Positions 22,847-24,870 of a stretch of 24,870 nucleotides of DNA are shown in pieces (positions within the stretch are counted from its first letter, which is position 1; every line of letters begins with the position of its first letter). The position numbers and the translations under genes are program-made. The notes below the pieces were generated by a model. The model searched no databases. It was not told the DNA's origin and saw nothing but the letters and a program-made list of their open reading frames with translations. The stretch covers positions 1-24,870 of the forward strand of contig JAVIYP010000040.1 of NCBI GenBank assembly GCA_031323845.1, written 5' to 3'. Source of the DNA: PUPG01 sp031323845. Its GTDB lineage: Bacteria; Bacteroidota; Bacteroidia; Bacteroidales; UBA7960.

Positions 22847-23689
22847 GGATGCCTCGCTTTTTTCTGAAAAGGCCATGAAGGGAGGATTGATTAAGGTTTC
22901 TTTATTGTAATGCAGTGGTTGCCTCTTCTCCAGGTCAAACACTTCACCTCCTGCAGCCCTGAGTATGGCATGTCCGGCAGCCGTGTCCCACTCGCAAGTG
23001 GTGGAATACCGCGGATACCACGTGGCAGTCTTCGCTGCAAGGTCACAAAATTTCAGCGAGCTGCCCCTGGCCCGTACAACCAGTGCCCGTTCTTTTTCCG
23101 ACAGCATGTTCACCAATGCCTGTGTGCGCCTGTCAAGGTGTGAGCGGCTGTGCATAAGGACAGGAGCTGTCGATACCTGTTGTGCCGTCTTCGTAAGTTC
23201 TTCTGCGTGCTGAAAAACATCCTCCATACAGCGTATTTGGCTCAAATCGCCGGGTTGAGTGCAATCCCTGATGTGAAAAACGCTGTGCTGATCGCCGGTA
23301 AACCATGTACGACCGGATGCAGGTGCGTGAATCACACCCAGCACAGGTTGAGCCTCGTGGATCAGCGCTATGTTTACGGTGAACTCACCGTTTCTGCTGA
23401 TGAATTCACGCGTTCCGTCAAGCGGGTCAACAATCCAGCAATAGGGCCATCCCGACCTGGTGGCAAAAGGCACTTCGCTGTTTTCTTCACTGATGATAGG
23501 GTAGGGGCTGCCGGACAACAACCCGCAGATAATGTCATTGGCGTTACGGTCGGCAAGCGTTATGGGAGTGCCGTCGGGCTTCTCCTCTATTTCCATAATG
23601 CCATCATAAACCTGCATAATGGCCCGGCCGGCTTTAAGGGCTGCCCTGATAGCAACTGCCAGTAACTGATGGTATTCAACCTTGTTCAT
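22820..23689 (-). CDS. cysQ: 3'(2'),5'-bisphosphate nucleotidase, CysQ type
   Basis: A 289-residue inositol-monophosphatase-fold enzyme that recycles 3'-phosphoadenosine 5'-phosphate, a by-product of sulfate activation. Motifs: ALKAGRAIMQVYDG near the N-terminus, KPDGTPITLADRNAN, ISEENSEVPF (metal ligand Glu), WIVDPLDGTREFI (DPxDGT metal site) and CEWDTAAGHAIL (final metal Asp). The ATG at 23689 is chosen: a longer frame to 23803 would cover the promoter, while later Met codons would remove a conserved helix. The last dozen residues (SEASSFFSEFSL) lie beyond the usual end of the family and are encoded across the terminator of the convergent transporter gene. No other sulfate-assimilation gene is in the window. 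Confidence 0.93.
   Translation of the reverse strand: MNKVEYHQLLAVAIRAALKAGRAIMQVYDGIMEIEEKPDGTPITLADRNANDIICGLLSGSPYPIISEENSEVPFATRSGWPYCWIVDPLDGTREFISRNGEFTVNIALIHEAQPVLGVIHAPASGRTWFTGDQHSVFHIRDCTQPGDLSQIRCMEDVFQHAEELTKTAQQVSTAPVLMHSRSHLDRRTQALVNMLSEKERALVVRARGSSLKFCDLAAKTATWYPRYSTTCEWDTAAGHAILRAAGGEVFDLEKRQPLHYNKETLINPPFMAFSEKSEASSFFSEFSL
22837..22863 (+). terminator. Intrinsic terminator of the EamA operon, inside the cysQ 3' end
   Basis: Seven A (22837-22843), stem GAGG (22845-22848), loop ATG, CCTC (22852-22855) and six T (22858-22863). The A and T tracts can lengthen the stem. The symmetry means it could also act on the minus strand, where the T tract falls before the cysQ stop codon. 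Confidence 0.6.
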
Positions 23690-23696
23690 CACTACA

Positions 23697-23725
23697 CAAA
23701 AATACAGGTTTTTTTTATGCGCAAA
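23697..23725 (-). promoter_or_regulatory. Promoter of cysQ with very short leader
   Basis: On the minus strand TATTTTTG (23697-23704) matches TAnnTTTG and TTTG (23722-23725) lies 17 nt upstream. Only seven bases separate the -7 element from the ATG at 23689, so the transcript would be leaderless or nearly so. Confidence 0.55.
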
Positions 23726-23957
23726 TGCACACAGACGCTTGAACAAAAAAATGCAAAGGCTGCCGGATATTAAAACTTCAGGGCAGACTTGCTCATAGAA
23801 CAATCGGGGCGTGTTTGGTGTTTACTTGCTGCATGTCATGCAAAAGAATGCCCTTCCCGGGTGATAACAACAGCTGGAAATGGCGTCTCATCCGCAGGAG
23901 CGGCTGTCATCACAATTATGTTCATGCAATGGTTTAATCATTTTATAAAGAAAAGAT

Positions 23958-24509
23958 ATGAGAAGCGTATTATTGTTTGTTTTAACTGTTTTGATGGTGC
24001 CGGTTTTTGCTGACGATCAGCCTGACCGTCCATCGTTTCATGATTTTGTTGTTGAGGATATCTTTGGTGATCCTTTTGATCTGGCTCAGCTGAAAGGAAA
24101 GAAGGTGATGGTGGTCAATACGGCCTCCAGATGTGGGTTAACTCCACAGTATGAGCAGCTGGAGGAGCTGTATCGCACCTATGGCGGTGAAGATTTTGTG
24201 GTCCTTGGCTTTCCTGCAAACAACTTTATGAACCAGGAGCCCGGAAGCAATGATGAGATCATGGCATTTTGCCAGGAGAACTACGGCGTTACTTTTCCGA
24301 TGATGTCGAAAGTATCCGTTAAAGGAAGTGACATTGCGCCTGTTTACGAGTGGCTTACCACCAAAGATCTCAATGGTAAAAAAGATGTGAGGATAAGCTG
24401 GAATTTTCAGAAGTTCCTGATTGACGAAGAGGGCCGGCTGGTTGATGTGTTGACGCCGCGCGAAAGCCCACTGTCAGAAACAGTGATCAGCTGGTTGACA
24501 GGAAGCTAG
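23958..24509 (+). CDS. Exported glutathione peroxidase-family (thioredoxin-type) peroxidase
   Basis: A 183-residue protein with a signal peptide (LLFVLTVLMVPVFADD, cleavage after Ala near 18), so it acts in the periplasm. Peroxidatic C59 lies in VNTASRCGLTPQYEQL; Q93 in NNFMNQEPG and W148 in ISWNFQKFLI complete the active site. C105 in MAFCQENYGVTFPM sits where thioredoxin-dependent members have the resolving cysteine. The usual FPCNQF box reads FPANNF, so that third cysteine is absent; in thioredoxin-dependent members the C105-type cysteine is the resolving one. It reduces hydrogen or lipid peroxides. The ATG at 23958 gives the signal peptide directly. It stands alone between divergent cysQ and convergent gyrB. 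No clear TAnnTTTG box is seen upstream. Confidence 0.94.
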   Translation: MRSVLLFVLTVLMVPVFADDQPDRPSFHDFVVEDIFGDPFDLAQLKGKKVMVVNTASRCGLTPQYEQLEELYRTYGGEDFVVLGFPANNFMNQEPGSNDEIMAFCQENYGVTFPMMSKVSVKGSDIAPVYEWLTTKDLNGKKDVRISWNFQKFLIDEEGRLVDVLTPRESPLSETVISWLTGS

Positions 24510-24585
24510 GATAAGCAGCCATGCCGTTGCAGTCCGGTCTCCACAGAACATGCTTTAGTGTTGTCTTTTTGTGATGCGAACTGCC

Positions 24586-24870
24586 TTAGGCGTCGATGTT
24601 GGCGTATTTTGCGTTCTTTTCAATAAAGGCTCTGCGTGGCGGAACTTCATCGCCCATAAGCATAGAGAAGGTACGGTTTGCCTCGGCAGCATTTTCGATA
24701 TCTACCTGACGTAACTTCCTTTGTTCGGGATTCATGGTGGTTTCCCAAAGCTGTTCCGCATTCATTTCTCCGAGTCCCTTATATCTCTGGAAGTGGACTC
24801 CGCTTTCTTTGCCGCTTTTCGAAAATTCAGCGATGATCTGCTTGCGTTCTGCGTCGCTCCAGGCATACCG
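24586..24870 (-). CDS. gyrB: DNA gyrase subunit B, C-terminal part (5' end outside window)
   Basis: Ninety-four codons and a TAA stop are visible. The readable segment includes FQRYKGLGEMNAEQLWETTM, then NPEQRKLRQVDIENA, FSMLMGDEVPPRRAFIEKNA and the end KYANIDA. This is the TOPRIM-distal end of GyrB, with the KGLGEMN motif and the typical (L/T)W-(E/T)TTM-NPE sequence. The gene continues past the right edge. It converges with the peroxidase gene, 76 bp apart, with no obvious terminator hairpin between them. Its presence alongside a separate parE supports two distinct type IIA enzymes. Confidence 0.95.
   Translation of the reverse strand, partial: RYAWSDAERKQIIAEFSKSGKESGVHFQRYKGLGEMNAEQLWETTMNPEQRKLRQVDIENAAEANRTFSMLMGDEVPPRRAFIEKNAKYANIDA

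Noticed and set aside
23789..24013. 74-residue frame before the peroxidase gene
   Set aside because: Overlaps the start of the peroxidase gene in another frame and has no coding character or promoter.

Overview
The window looks like chromosomal DNA from a member of the Bacteroidota, most likely Bacteroidales or a close relative. The sequence evidence is: promoters of the TAnnTTTG (-7) type and almost no Shine-Dalgarno sequences; a SusD/RagB-type surface lipoprotein with an acidic export signal after the lipid cysteine; a secreted metalloprotease ending in a type IX secretion (T9SS) sorting domain; an outer-membrane beta-barrel receptor with a carboxypeptidase-regulatory-like N-terminal domain; and DUF4143 ATPases. 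The species cannot be named from this sequence alone. No rRNA, tRNA, CRISPR array, prophage or complete insertion sequence was seen.

Layout. 1-859 (-): a DUF4143-type ATPase cut by the left edge. 1227-2657 (+): a conserved protein of unknown function, convergent with 2690-5221 (-), an outer-membrane TonB-receptor-like barrel. 5434-6627 (-): phosphoglycerate kinase. 6628-7514: about 890 bp without a credible gene, filled with short periodic repeats. 7515-9457 (+): overlapping pair of a YbdL-like methionine/glutamine aminotransferase and a YafV/Nit2-like omega-amidase. 9535-11370 (-): topoisomerase IV subunit B (parE). 11452-16060 (-): a likely two-gene unit, a secreted metzincin protease followed by an atypical signalling ATPase/receiver protein. 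16232-17593 (+): a SusD-like lipoprotein without an adjacent SusC. 17670-19781 (+): oligopeptidase B with a lipoprotein signal. 19782-20532: a second repeat-rich stretch that shares elements with 6628-7514. 20533-21024 (+): a small lipoprotein with one haem c motif. 21152-22846 (+): a compact operon of a YkoF-like thiamine-binding protein, a NadR-like kinase and an EamA transporter. 22820-23689 (-): CysQ, overlapping the transporter gene tail to tail. 23958-24509 (+): an exported glutathione peroxidase. 24586-24870 (-): the C-terminus of gyrB, cut by the right edge.

How the genes fit together. Most are housekeeping or envelope functions. The clearest pathway link is aminotransferase plus omega-amidase (2-oxo acid to amino acid with glutamine as donor, then hydrolysis of 2-oxoglutaramate). 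Protease, SusD-like protein, exported oligopeptidase and TonB-type barrel suggest peptide- and polymer-scavenging at the cell surface, but that is inference. I do not see a convincing new multi-gene system. The most unusual material is non-coding: a composite repeat present in two copies 13.5 kb apart, upstream of pgk and upstream of the cytochrome-like gene, built from 8-bp degenerate tandem units and flanked by several unrelated arrays with 7-bp periodicity.
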